Both the position numbers and the translations under genes were made by a program. Source: Rhizobium skierniewicense (GTDB lineage: Bacteria > Pseudomonadota > Alphaproteobacteria > Rhizobiales > Rhizobiaceae). From it: DNA of 64,000 nt. Positions 15,623 to 24,305 of the stretch are shown here, one piece after another. The notes beneath the pieces are model-generated. The model was not told the origin of the DNA. It saw nothing but the letters and a program-made list of their open reading frames with translations, and searched no databases. The stretch is taken from NCBI RefSeq assembly GCF_014196515.1, contig NZ_JACIDV010000012.1, positions 62,001-126,000 on the forward strand. Direction: 5' to 3'. Numbering within the stretch: position 1 is the first letter of the stretch; each line of letters starts with the position of its first letter.

Positions 15623-18136
15623 GTGCCAACTTTTTCCCCAAGTCTAGAGAAGGCGCTGCATCAGGCATTGACCTTTGCAAATGAGCGTCATCATGAATAC
15701 GCCACGCTGGAGCATCTGTTGCTGGCGCTGGTGGACGACGCCGATGCCGCAGCCGTGATGGGCGCTTGCAATGTCGATCTCGACGCACTCCGCAAAACGG
15801 TTGTTGATTACGTAGACAACGAACTTTCCAACCTCGTGACCGGCTACGATGAGGATTCCAAGCCGACCTCCGGTTTCCAGCGCGTGATCCAGCGTGCCGT
15901 CATCCATGTCCAGTCTTCTGGACGGGAAGAAGTCACCGGTGCGAACGTCCTCGTTGCCATCTTTGCCGAGCGCGAAAGCCACGCAGCCTATTTTCTGCAA
16001 GAGCAGGAAATGACACGCTATGACGCCGTAAACTACATTTCACACGGCATCGGCAAACGCCCCGGCTCGTCCCAGACCCGAGCGCCGCGCGGTGCTGAAG
16101 AAAATGAGAACGAGGCCAAGCCCGCCCGCAGCGGTGGTATCGAGGACGATTCTGCTGGACCGAAAAAGCAGCAGGATGCGCTGAAGGCCTATTGCGTCAA
16201 CCTTAACGAGAAAGCCAAGGGCGGCAAGATCGATCCGTTGATCGGTCGTCATGCCGAGGTGAACCGCACCATTCAGATCCTTTGCCGTCGCTCGAAGAAC
16301 AACCCGCTCTATGTGGGCGATCCAGGTGTGGGCAAGACCGCCATTGCCGAAGGTTTGGCAAAGCGGATCGTGGAGGGCAAGGTGCCCGAAGCGTTGAAAA
16401 ATGACACGATCTTCTCACTCGATATCGGTACGCTGTTGGCCGGAACACGCTATCGCGGTGATTTCGAAGAGCGTTTGAAGCAGGTCGTCAAGGAACTGGA
16501 GGAGACGCCGGGCGCTGTTCTCTTCATTGATGAAATTCACACCGTTATCGGTGCAGGTGCTACCTCCGGCGGCGCCATGGATGCATCCAACCTGCTGAAG
16601 CCCGCCTTGTCCTCCGGCGCAATCCGTTGCATCGGCTCGACGACATACAAGGAATATCGCCAGTTCTTCGAAAAGGACCGGGCGCTTGTTCGTCGTTTCC
16701 AGAAGATTGACGTCAACGAGCCATCCATTGAAGATGCAATCGAGATCATGAAGGGCCTCAAGCCCTATTACGAGAGCTATCACCATCTTCGCTATTCCAA
16801 TGAAGCCATCAAGGCCGCAGTGGAGCTTTCGGCACGTTACATCTCCGACCGCAAGCTGCCGGACAAGGCGATTGACGTGATCGACGAGACAGGTGCCGCG
16901 CAAATGCTGCTGCCAGCATCCAAGCGTCGCAAGCTGATCACGGAAAAGGAAATTGAAGTCACGATCGCGACCATGGCCCGCATTCCGGCCAAGACGGTAT
17001 CGAAAGATGACGAGACGGTTTTGGCCAATCTCGAAAAAGAACTGCGTTACGTGGTTTATGGTCAGGATACGGCCATCGAAGCCCTGTCGACGGCAATCAA
17101 ACTGGCCCGTGCAGGACTGCGTGAGCCCGACAAGCCAATCGGCTCCTACGTCTTTTCCGGTCCGACCGGCGTCGGAAAGACGGAAGTCGCAAAGCAGCTT
17201 GCCGCCTCCCTCGGCGTCGAGATGCTTCGTTTCGACATGTCGGAATATATGGAACGCCACACCGTTTCACGTTTGCTTGGCGCACCTCCCGGCTATGTGG
17301 GCTTCGAGCAAGGCGGTCTTCTGACTGACGGTGTGGATCAGCATCCGCATTGCGTCGTGCTGCTGGACGAAATCGAGAAGGCGCATCCGGAAATCTACAA
17401 CATTCTGTTGCAGGTCATGGATCACGGCTCGCTGACGGACCACAATGGCAAGAAGATCGACTTCCGCAACGTCATTCTGATCATGACGACCAATGCGGGT
17501 GCGTCGGAAATGGCGAAGTCAGCAATCGGCTTCGGTTCTTCCAAGCGTACGGGCGAAGATGAAGAGGCCCTGAACCGTTTGTTCACACCGGAGTTCCGCA
17601 ACCGTCTGGATGCGATCATTCCGTTCTCGCCATTGCCGACTGCGGTCATTCACAAGGTGGTCCAGAAATTCGTCATGCAGCTGGAAACCCAGCTGTCCGA
17701 GCGCAATGTGACATTCGTTCTGAACGACGATGCGGTCAGCTGGTTGGCGGAAAAAGGCTATGACGAAAAAATGGGTGCCCGTCCGCTTGGGCGCGTCATT
17801 CAGGAATACATCAAGAAGCCGCTCGCCAACGAGATTCTCTTCGGGAAGCTCAAGAAGGGTGGCGTCGTGACTGTCTCCATCGGCAAGAAGGATGATGGCA
17901 CTGAGGGGCTGAAACTGGACGTCGTATCGGAAAGCGCATCGGTCAAGCCAAAGCCTGAAGCCGAGCTGAAGGCCGCCAAGACCGTGAGCAAGGCCAAGGG
18001 CAAGGCAAAAACCGCAAAGGCTGAAAAAGCCGAGCCGGACGTAGATATTGCCGTTTTGGATGCGGACAAGGCAGCCGGAGCCGAGAAGCCCGCGCGCAGG
18101 ACAAACACGGTGCCCAAGGTTCCGAAGAAGAAGTAA
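15623..18136 (+). CDS. clpA: ATP-dependent Clp protease ATP-binding subunit ClpA
   Basis: ClpA is the AAA+ unfoldase that feeds substrates into ClpP. I choose the GTG at 15623 because GAGGAT lies eight bases upstream and the protein then starts VPTFSPSLEKALHQALTFAN (V read as fMet), the usual ClpA N-domain; the longer frame would overlap clpS. Two AAA+ modules are present with Walker A lysines 238 (GDPGVGKT) and 519 (GPTGVGKT) and Walker B segments VLFIDEIH and VVLLDEIEK. Length is 837 against about 758 in E. coli; the difference is mostly a Lys/Ala/Glu-rich tail after about residue 760 ending KVPKKK, of unknown purpose. clpP is not in the window. Confidence 0.96.
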   Translation: MPTFSPSLEKALHQALTFANERHHEYATLEHLLLALVDDADAAAVMGACNVDLDALRKTVVDYVDNELSNLVTGYDEDSKPTSGFQRVIQRAVIHVQSSGREEVTGANVLVAIFAERESHAAYFLQEQEMTRYDAVNYISHGIGKRPGSSQTRAPRGAEENENEAKPARSGGIEDDSAGPKKQQDALKAYCVNLNEKAKGGKIDPLIGRHAEVNRTIQILCRRSKNNPLYVGDPGVGKTAIAEGLAKRIVEGKVPEALKNDTIFSLDIGTLLAGTRYRGDFEERLKQVVKELEETPGAVLFIDEIHTVIGAGATSGGAMDASNLLKPALSSGAIRCIGSTTYKEYRQFFEKDRALVRRFQKIDVNEPSIEDAIEIMKGLKPYYESYHHLRYSNEAIKAAVELSARYISDRKLPDKAIDVIDETGAAQMLLPASKRRKLITEKEIEVTIATMARIPAKTVSKDDETVLANLEKELRYVVYGQDTAIEALSTAIKLARAGLREPDKPIGSYVFSGPTGVGKTEVAKQLAASLGVEMLRFDMSEYMERHTVSRLLGAPPGYVGFEQGGLLTDGVDQHPHCVVLLDEIEKAHPEIYNILLQVMDHGSLTDHNGKKIDFRNVILIMTTNAGASEMAKSAIGFGSSKRTGEDEEALNRLFTPEFRNRLDAIIPFSPLPTAVIHKVVQKFVMQLETQLSERNVTFVLNDDAVSWLAEKGYDEKMGARPLGRVIQEYIKKPLANEILFGKLKKGGVVTVSIGKKDDGTEGLKLDVVSESASVKPKPEAELKAAKTVSKAKGKAKTAKAEKAEPDVDIAVLDADKAAGAEKPARRTNTVPKVPKKK

Positions 18137-18154
18137 GCTGTGTTTCACGTTTAA

Positions 18155-18192
18155 AAAAAGTGCCGGGTTTGACGCCCGGCACTTTTAGTTTT
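18155..18192 (+). terminator. Rho-independent terminator after clpA
   Basis: AAAAGTGCCGGG pairs with CCCGGCACTTTT around a 7-base loop and is followed by AGTTTTG. A-tracts on the other side make it potentially bidirectional. Its tail reaches the TTG at 18191, which argues against that codon as the azlC start. Confidence 0.9.
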
Positions 18193-18211
18193 GTCGGTAC
18201 CGGACTTTAGC

Positions 18212-18967
18212 ATGTTTTCAGAACGTGAAGCACAGCCCCTTTACCTCTGGTTTTTCAGAGGCATGAAAGGCATTTTTTCACTGCCCGCCCTCATTCTCAT
18301 GACGTCTTTCGTCGGGTTCAGCGCTTTTGCTTTGGAGTCTGGCGTAACGCGCGGAGAAGCGGTGTTCATGACCTTGTCGGTCTGGGCGCTTCCTGCAAAG
18401 ATGATTCTGATTGGAGCCATGAGCAGCGGCGCTGGCCTGGCGACGTGCTTTCTGGTCGTAACATTGTCATCGATCCGCATGATGCCGATGGTGGCCTCCA
18501 TCGTGCCGGAAATGCGAACAGCAAAAACGCCGACCTGGATCTTGCTGTTCCTGTCACACTTTGTCGCCATTACGGCTTGGGTCTACGCAACGCAAAATCT
18601 CAGCAAGGTACCCCGAGAGGCGCGCGTTGCGTGGTTCATCGGCTTTGGAATGACGTTGACGCTGGTCAACGCCGTAATTGTCGGTGTTTGCTATGGCGTG
18701 GTCGCGGCCTTTCCGCCAATCGTCGCTGGCGTGTTGTTTTTCCTGACACCTGTCTATTTCGTCTCGTCCATCTGGGCCACAGCCCGGCATACGGTCGTCA
18801 AGGTCGCTTTTGTCATTGGCGTCATCGCTGGTCCACTGTTTGCCATGGTCGAACCCGAATTCGATATTCTCTATGCCGGTATAGGCGGCGGAACACTTGC
18901 CTATCTTATCGATCGCTTCTGGTTTCGGCGCGCAAACGCATCCACGTCAGTGGAGGGTGAGCCATGA
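18212..18967 (+). CDS. azlC: AzlC-family branched-chain amino acid exporter subunit
   Basis: AzlC and AzlD together export branched-chain amino acids or analogues across the inner membrane. The start at ATG 18212 gives MFSEREAQPLYLWFFRGMKG; the TTG upstream lies in the clpA terminator. The 251-residue protein has about seven or eight membrane segments and typical AzlC features (SFVGFSAFALESG with GEAVFMTLSVWALPAKMILI, and a C-terminal GGGTLAYLIDRFW). It overlaps the next small gene by four bases (ATGA), as azlC and azlD usually do. Confidence 0.88.
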   Translation: MFSEREAQPLYLWFFRGMKGIFSLPALILMTSFVGFSAFALESGVTRGEAVFMTLSVWALPAKMILIGAMSSGAGLATCFLVVTLSSIRMMPMVASIVPEMRTAKTPTWILLFLSHFVAITAWVYATQNLSKVPREARVAWFIGFGMTLTLVNAVIVGVCYGVVAAFPPIVAGVLFFLTPVYFVSSIWATARHTVVKVAFVIGVIAGPLFAMVEPEFDILYAGIGGGTLAYLIDRFWFRRANASTSVEGEP

Positions 18968-19311
18968 TGACGGACGCATGGTGGGCGCCTTATCTCTTCA
19001 TCGCCTTTGCAGGCTGGCTCGCGACAGACCTGTGGCGCTGGCTCGGCGTTGTCGCCGGCAATCGTCTGAAGGAGGGGTCCGAAACACTCAACTGGGTGAG
19101 GGCGGTGGCAACGGCTCTCGTCATGGCGGTCACGGCAAAGCTGATCGTCTTCCCGACAGGTACGCTGGAAAATTCGCCAATGTGGCTCCGCATCGGCGCG
19201 GCATCGCTCGGATTTGCGGTTTTTCTATTGGCGCGCCAAAGGGTGTTGGTTGGGGTGGTGGTCCCGATTGTTCTGCTTGCCGTCGGCCTTTTGGCTCTCG
19301 ACCTGCGATAA
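18964..19311 (+). CDS. azlD: AzlD-family transporter subunit
   Basis: This 115-residue protein has four hydrophobic segments and the size and position of AzlD, directly coupled to azlC through an ATGATGA overlap. The RBS GGAGG lies in the end of azlC. The tryptophan-rich N-terminus (MMTDAWWAPYLFIAFAGWLA) and the VLVGVVVPIVLLAVGLLALD end fit the family, though the sequence is divergent. It should form the exporter with AzlC. Confidence 0.82.
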   Translation: MMTDAWWAPYLFIAFAGWLATDLWRWLGVVAGNRLKEGSETLNWVRAVATALVMAVTAKLIVFPTGTLENSPMWLRIGAASLGFAVFLLARQRVLVGVVVPIVLLAVGLLALDLR

Positions 19312-19371
19312 GGCTAGGGTTTACGTAACGTTCAAGTCTCAACGATAGCTTTGGCCGCAACGGAGATACTT

Positions 19372-20301
19372 ATGCGATTGTTGCCAGCTGAGCGTGTCCT
19401 CATTCTTCTCGTCGCCGTCGTGGCATTCGCCGATCTTATTTTGATCATGGCGAAAGGCATCTCGATTGACTGGATGGGCTACGCATTTCCCGGTTTCGGA
19501 GCTTTGGCTTTGATGATCGGGGGATTATATTATCGGACGCACCGCGGCGAAGAGCGCCTTGCAGTGGTCTTGATTGCTTCAGGGCTTTTCATCGTTTTCA
19601 CACTTGTCGCATCGGTCTTCAACTATCTTCTGCTTCCAATCCGCATGACGCCATTCGATGGGCTGCTGGTCCAAGTCGATGCAATCTTTGGCTATAGTTG
19701 GCCGAGGGCCGTTGCGGTCGCCGCTGAATGGCCGATCATATCCAGAATACTTTTTTACGTCTATTTCAGCTCACTTCCGCAGCTTGCCTTCGTGATCGTC
19801 TTGCTGGGGTTTTCAGGCAAAACCAATGCCCTGTGGCATTTTCTGCTGACCGGTTTCATTGGTGTCATCGGTTCCATCGCAATCTGGTTGGTATTTCCGA
19901 CCTTCGGGCCATCGACGCTATACGTTTTGTCTCCAGACCTTTTGTCGAGAATTGAACTGGGCGTGACACCGAACTACGGAGACGAGCTTCTGAGGCTCGG
20001 CCGCGAAGGGGCAGGCTACATTTCTCCAAGAAATGTGCTGGGCCTCATTGGTTTCCCGTCGTTTCACACCGTCATGGCGTGCATGTCCGTCGTCTTTTTA
20101 GCGCGCATCAGGTCGATTTTTCCATTCGTCCTTATCGTCAATGTCGTAATGCTGCCGGCCATTCTCGTCCATGGCGGACATCACCTCAGCGATGTCCTTG
20201 GCGGCATGGCGATGTTTGGGTTGGCCTATGTTCTGGCGGGAAAGGTGCTTGCAACGTTGTCTTCAGAAGAAGCGGAGCCGGATGCAAAAATGCCGATTTG
20301 A
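19372..20301 (+). CDS. PAP2-superfamily membrane phosphatase/lipid enzyme
   Basis: The start at ATG 19372 has GGAG six bases upstream; the TTG at 19351 gives a longer but less likely protein. The 309 residues contain about six membrane segments. The phosphatase signature is present as GFPSFHTVMA and HGGHHLSDVLGG, the latter two conserved blocks of the PAP2 family with the catalytic histidines. A long loop after the PTFGPSTLYVL segment is typical of the PAP2_3 (Aur1-like) branch. It probably dephosphorylates or transfers a lipid phosphate at the outer face of the inner membrane. The substrate is not known. Confidence 0.82.
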   Translation: MRLLPAERVLILLVAVVAFADLILIMAKGISIDWMGYAFPGFGALALMIGGLYYRTHRGEERLAVVLIASGLFIVFTLVASVFNYLLLPIRMTPFDGLLVQVDAIFGYSWPRAVAVAAEWPIISRILFYVYFSSLPQLAFVIVLLGFSGKTNALWHFLLTGFIGVIGSIAIWLVFPTFGPSTLYVLSPDLLSRIELGVTPNYGDELLRLGREGAGYISPRNVLGLIGFPSFHTVMACMSVVFLARIRSIFPFVLIVNVVMLPAILVHGGHHLSDVLGGMAMFGLAYVLAGKVLATLSSEEAEPDAKMPI

Positions 20302-20318
20302 AACATCAGCGCGCCTGA

Positions 20319-20744
20319 TCAGCCGAGCGCGGCCTTGATCTTCTCCGCATGCGCTCTCAACACATCACCATCTGCCATGGTGCCGCTGTGCGGCTTCATG
20401 GGTTCGTGTTCGTTGCGTGGTATGACGTGGAAGTGCAGGTGGAAAACGGTTTGTCCGGCCGCTGCCTCGTTAAACTGCGCTACATTGACGCCTTCGGCGT
20501 CGAAAGCGTGCTTTGCGGCGATGGCCAGTTTTTGGACCACTGCGATGGTCTTCGCCAAAACAGCAGGATCGGCATCCAAAATATTGCGCGAGGCTGCTTT
20601 GGGGATGACGAGCAGGTGGCCGGGTGCTTGTGGCATGACATCCATGAACGCCAGCGTGTCATCGTCTTCGTAGACCTTCGCGCAAGGTATTTCACCGCGC
20701 AGGATTTTGGCGAAGATGTTGTTGGTATCATAGGCCGATGTCAT
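20319..20744 (-). CDS. HIT-family nucleotide hydrolase
   Basis: The start at 20744 is chosen for the AGGAG eight bases upstream and the family-like N-terminus (MTSAYDTNNIFAKILRGEIP). The histidine triad is intact as FHLHFHVIPR near residue 110. HIT proteins of this HINT-like size (141 aa) hydrolyse AMP-linked compounds such as aminoacyl- or phosphoramidate adenylates. It lies 27 bases after the FemAB-like gene at the end of the ridA-gdpD-FemAB unit. Confidence 0.93.
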   Translation of the reverse strand: MTSAYDTNNIFAKILRGEIPCAKVYEDDDTLAFMDVMPQAPGHLLVIPKAASRNILDADPAVLAKTIAVVQKLAIAAKHAFDAEGVNVAQFNEAAAGQTVFHLHFHVIPRNEHEPMKPHSGTMADGDVLRAHAEKIKAALG

Positions 20745-20771
20745 CACATGTCTCCTGGTATAATGGTGCAA

Positions 20772-21962
20772 TCAGTCGTCTGCTTCCGGGCGCTCACCCT
20801 TTCGGAATGGACTATGCTCATCGAGATAGTCTGCGATCTGCTCGACTTCGTTGCGTTCACGCTGCAGATAATCAGCAATGGCACGACGCAAGCCCGGATG
20901 GGTGATGAAATGGGCGGAACGTGTCGTCACCGGAGTGTAACCGCGCGCAAGCTTATGCTCGCCCTGCGCACCCGCTTCAACGCGCTTCAGCCCTTTTGCC
21001 AGCGCAAAATCGATGGCCTGGTGGTAGCAGACTTCGAAATGCAGATAGGGGTGGTCTTCGATGCACCCCCAATGGCGCCCATAGAGAGCCTCTCCACCGA
21101 TGAAATTGATGGCGCCCGCGATATAACGCCCCTCGCGTTTTGCCATGACGAGCAGGATATCATCGGCCATGCGCTGGCCGATCAGCGAGTAGAAGTCTCG
21201 GGTGAGGTAGGGGCGACCCCATTTGCGGCTGCCGGTGTCCTTATAGAAGGCAAAGAACTGGTCCCAGATATCTTCGGTCAGATCGCTGCCTGTCAGCCAG
21301 TCAATTTCGATGCCGTTTTCCAGTGCGGCGCGTCGTTCCTTTTTCAGGCCCTTGCGCTTGCGCGACGATAGGGCATCGAGAAAATCGGCGTGGTCGCGGT
21401 AGCCATTGTTGATAAAATGGAATTGCTGGTCTGTGCGCGGCAAAAAGCCTTCCTGCACCAGCGCGTCGATATCGTCATCGGGTGCGAAGGTCACGTGTGA
21501 CGAAGACACTCCGGTTGCTTCTGTAACCTGCCGCAGGCCGGATGCCAGAACCTGACGGAAAGCAGCGTCATCAACACCATTTGTCAGCAGCCGTGGCCCG
21601 GTGGCAGGCGTGAAGGGCACCGAGCATTGCAGCTTCGGATAGTAATGGCCGCCCGCCCGCTCTAGTGCATCCGCCCATCCATGGTCGAAAACATACTCGC
21701 CCTGACTGTGACTTTTCAGATAGGCAGGGATTGCGCTTTTCAACAGACCATCGCTGTTTTCAAGCAGAAGATGGTGCCCGCGCCAGCCGGTCTTTGCGGT
21801 TGCGGAGCCGGACTCTTCCATTGATGACAGAAATGCATGCGATATGAAGGGGTTGTAGTCTTCTGTTTGTGTCGTTTTTGAAGTCCCGGAGAGCCTGTTC
21901 CAGCTTTCCGGATCTATGTCCTTGAAGGATTGCTCTACGCGAATGGAATATTCCTCGCTCAT
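20772..21962 (-). CDS. FemAB-like/GNAT-fold protein (DUF482, PF04339)
   Basis: The 396-residue protein belongs to the family once called peptidogalycan biosynthesis/recognition proteins: GGHYYPKLQCSVPFTPATGP, LSSRKRKGLKKERRAALENG, and EAGAQGEHKLARGYTPVTTR are its characteristic blocks. The fold is related to acyltransferases that use aminoacyl-tRNA or acyl-CoA, but no substrate is established to my knowledge. Its ATG overlaps the gdpD stop (ATGA), so translation is coupled. It sits between a phosphodiesterase and a HIT protein. Confidence 0.87.
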   Translation of the reverse strand: MSEEYSIRVEQSFKDIDPESWNRLSGTSKTTQTEDYNPFISHAFLSSMEESGSATAKTGWRGHHLLLENSDGLLKSAIPAYLKSHSQGEYVFDHGWADALERAGGHYYPKLQCSVPFTPATGPRLLTNGVDDAAFRQVLASGLRQVTEATGVSSSHVTFAPDDDIDALVQEGFLPRTDQQFHFINNGYRDHADFLDALSSRKRKGLKKERRAALENGIEIDWLTGSDLTEDIWDQFFAFYKDTGSRKWGRPYLTRDFYSLIGQRMADDILLVMAKREGRYIAGAINFIGGEALYGRHWGCIEDHPYLHFEVCYHQAIDFALAKGLKRVEAGAQGEHKLARGYTPVTTRSAHFITHPGLRRAIADYLQRERNEVEQIADYLDEHSPFRKGERPEADD

Positions 21963-22699
21963 GCGCTGGCTGTCGTACCTTCTTTTGGATCGAAACCTTC
22001 GAACGTGATCTGGTCCGCATATCTATAGGTATTCTCGCGTCCGATTTCATCCCGCACGGTCCAGGTAATGACGGGAAGGCCGAGTTTTCTTTGAGCGTCA
22101 ATGAAGCTGTTGGGCAGGTGGGGCCAAGCGTAGGAGATGAAGTCTAGGCCAATCTGCATCGCTTCGTCATGCTTGAAGAAGTCCTCCGGATTTGCACCCT
22201 CTGCCGTGAGGCCGAGAGGCCAGGGCGAGCCTGCCGCTTTCAAAGCCTTCAGCAGATGATGATGGAAGCTCATCAGTGCGACCTGACCTTCATAACCCTC
22301 CAGCACCTCCAGCACCGCTTCCGCAAAGCCGTCATCGATGCCTTCACCGACCCGACCCTTGAGTTCCAGCACCAACGGGACCTGGCCGTCGCAAAGTTTC
22401 AGGAGTTGCTTGAGCGTTGGCACGCGGTCTCTGGTCTGTCCGACCGATAACATGCCAAGTTCACCCGATGTCCGCTCCCGCACATCACCTTTGATACCGG
22501 TGAGCCGGGTCATCTCATCGTCATGGAAGACGACGGGAACGCTATCGGAAGCGAGCTGCAAATCGCACTCGATGCTAAAACCCGCCTCGATGGCGCGGGA
22601 GAAAGCCGTGAGGGTATTCTCCCACACGGTTTCATTCTGGTCATGATAGCCACGATGGGCAATCGGTGTAGCCGTCAGCCATGAAAGTTTCAGCGTCAT
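21959..22699 (-). CDS. Glycerophosphodiester phosphodiesterase-family protein
   Basis: GDPD enzymes hydrolyse glycerophosphodiesters from phospholipid head groups to glycerol-3-phosphate and an alcohol. I place the start at 22699, where the ATG overlaps the ridA stop (ATGA); the much longer open frame upstream runs through ridA in another frame and is not coding. The 246 residues contain the catalytic blocks TPIAHRGYHDQ, ENTLTAFSRAIEAGFSIECD and VVFHDDEMTRLTG, and a late WTVRDE. No signal peptide is seen, so it acts in the cytoplasm. Confidence 0.9.
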   Translation of the reverse strand: MTLKLSWLTATPIAHRGYHDQNETVWENTLTAFSRAIEAGFSIECDLQLASDSVPVVFHDDEMTRLTGIKGDVRERTSGELGMLSVGQTRDRVPTLKQLLKLCDGQVPLVLELKGRVGEGIDDGFAEAVLEVLEGYEGQVALMSFHHHLLKALKAAGSPWPLGLTAEGANPEDFFKHDEAMQIGLDFISYAWPHLPNSFIDAQRKLGLPVITWTVRDEIGRENTYRYADQITFEGFDPKEGTTASA

Positions 22700-23166
22700 C
22701 CGTCGATTTCCACGATAGCGTCGATCTCGACTGCGGCGTTGAAGGGTAGGGAGGCCATTCCGACGGCGGCCCGGGCGTGTTTGCCAGCTTCGCCGAGAAC
22801 ATTGGCGATGAGGTTGGACGCGCCGTTGATGACGAGATGCTGCTCGGTAAACTCCGGTACGGATGCGACAAAGCCATTGAGCTTCAAGATACGACGAACC
22901 TTTGAAAGGTCGCCATTCAATGCAGCTTTGACTTGCGCCAGAATATTGACGGCGCAAAGTTCGGCGGCACGTTGGGCTGTTGCGACATCGACATCCCGAC
23001 CGACGTGGCCAGTGACCGCAATCTTGCCGGATTCCATCGGCAATTGACCGGAAACATAAAGCAGATTGCCGCTGATGGTATAAGGTAGATAATTTGCAGC
23101 AGGTGCCGCGGCGGCGGGCAGGGTGTAGCCCAATTCCTTCAGGCGAGCTTCGATGGCATCCGACAT
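22696..23166 (-). CDS. RidA-family (YjgF/YER057c/UK114) enamine/imine deaminase-like protein
   Basis: The ATG at 23166 follows GGAG with eight bases of spacing and gives 156 residues beginning MSDAIEARLKELGYTLPAAA; the longer frame runs into the divergent eipB region. Family features are LLYVSGQLPMESGKIAVTGH, and a C-terminal ASLPFNAAVEIDAIVEI block. The conserved arginine before that block (HARAAVGMASLP) is retained, so imine hydrolysis is plausible. It is longer than RidA itself (about 130) and belongs to the branch with an N-terminal extension. It is the first gene of a coupled unit with gdpD and the FemAB-like gene. Confidence 0.88.
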   Translation of the reverse strand: MSDAIEARLKELGYTLPAAAAPAANYLPYTISGNLLYVSGQLPMESGKIAVTGHVGRDVDVATAQRAAELCAVNILAQVKAALNGDLSKVRRILKLNGFVASVPEFTEQHLVINGASNLIANVLGEAGKHARAAVGMASLPFNAAVEIDAIVEIDG

Positions 23167-23281
23167 TTTCGTCTCCGCTTTTGTTGTAAATCGTTCGAAA
23201 ATCCGGCAAAAAGAACATGATGTCCAAAAGCCGGGCGGTTGCTTGTACAATATGAGCGATGAGTCCAACAGGAGATATTGA

Positions 23282-24124
23282 ATGTTTGTCAGGAACCTTG
23301 CCATCGCACTTGCCTCTGGCACCTTTATGGTGATGCCTGACGTCGCAAGCGCTGTGCCTGCCACCGTTCCGAATCTCATCTCCCATCGCGCCGTCTATGA
23401 TCTGGAGTTGAAGGACGCGTCTGATCGTTCCGGCATCGAAGGCATGACGGGCAGAATGGTCTACGAGTTCACGGGTTCCTCCTGCAAAGGCTATAAAACC
23501 GACTTTCGCTTCGTTACCCAGATCAACACCGGTGATGCGGTGCGGCTGACGGATCAGCAGACGACGACGTTCGAGGATGTAGCGTCCAAGAAATTCACCT
23601 TCGAGACCAAGTCCTTTACGGATGACAAGCTGGACAAGGAGGTCACGGGCTCCGCTGCGGATGATAACGGTGCGATGAAAATCGACCTGACCAAGCCCGA
23701 TGTGCGCAAGGTCGATCTGGTCGCCGGCGAATTTCCGACAGAGCACATGGTGCAGGTCATAGAGAATGCAAAACTTGGTAAGCGTATTTTCGAATCTCGG
23801 GTGTTCGATGGTTCCGATGATGGCGATGAAAGTCTGATCACGTCTACTTTGGTGGGCAAGGAGCAGGCGCCCACGGACGGCGATGCAGATGCGGGTAAAG
23901 CCGGTGATTTTGCAAAGACACCGTTCTGGCCCGTGACGATTGCCTATTACAATGACAAGGCTGGAGCCGACTCGCTTCCTATCTATCGTATGTCGTTCAA
24001 GCTTTACGACAATGGAATCACACGCGATCTGACCATGGATTATGGAGATTTCGTGCTGACCGGAAAACTGGCCAAGCTCGATATCCTCAAGCCGGAAAGC
24101 TGTGATAACCAGCCTGTCCGCTGA
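23282..24124 (+). CDS. eipB: Periplasmic envelope-integrity protein EipB (DUF1849)
   Basis: EipB, described in Brucella, is a spiral beta-barrel periplasmic protein needed for cell envelope integrity. The 280-residue product has a signal peptide (MFVRNLAIALASGTFMVMPD with cleavage near ASA) and the DUF1849 blocks SHRAVYDLEL, GRMVYEFTGSSCKGYKTDFR, and SFKLYDNGITRDLTMDYGDF. Two cysteines only, one in SSCKGY and one in the C-terminal PESCDN, correspond to the known conserved disulfide. The ATG follows AGGAGA. It diverges from ridA. Confidence 0.9.
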   Translation: MFVRNLAIALASGTFMVMPDVASAVPATVPNLISHRAVYDLELKDASDRSGIEGMTGRMVYEFTGSSCKGYKTDFRFVTQINTGDAVRLTDQQTTTFEDVASKKFTFETKSFTDDKLDKEVTGSAADDNGAMKIDLTKPDVRKVDLVAGEFPTEHMVQVIENAKLGKRIFESRVFDGSDDGDESLITSTLVGKEQAPTDGDADAGKAGDFAKTPFWPVTIAYYNDKAGADSLPIYRMSFKLYDNGITRDLTMDYGDFVLTGKLAKLDILKPESCDNQPVR

Positions 24125-24305
24125 TCGATTTCGTTATTTTCGGCATATTTGCTTGCGTTTCTTCAAAACAGTCTGTATGCGGCAGACCATTCCACACGCG
24201 AAGCTTGGGATGTTCCGGGAGAAATCCGGTTCGTTCCGCCCGGTGGTGCCATCTTGATGGCGCTGTTTGCTTCGCGGGGGTTAAACCGGAAAAGGATAAC
24301 TAGGC

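Noticed and set aside
21959-23746. 595-codon minus-strand frame covering gdpD and running upstream through ridA and into the eipB region
   Set aside because: Only the last 246 codons code for the GDPD domain. The upstream part is another frame of ridA and of divergent eipB and has no protein-like pattern.
24125-24305. Possible promoter and S2-binding leader upstream of rpsB
   Set aside because: A promoter must exist, but I could not pick -35/-10 boxes or a conserved leader fold with any confidence.
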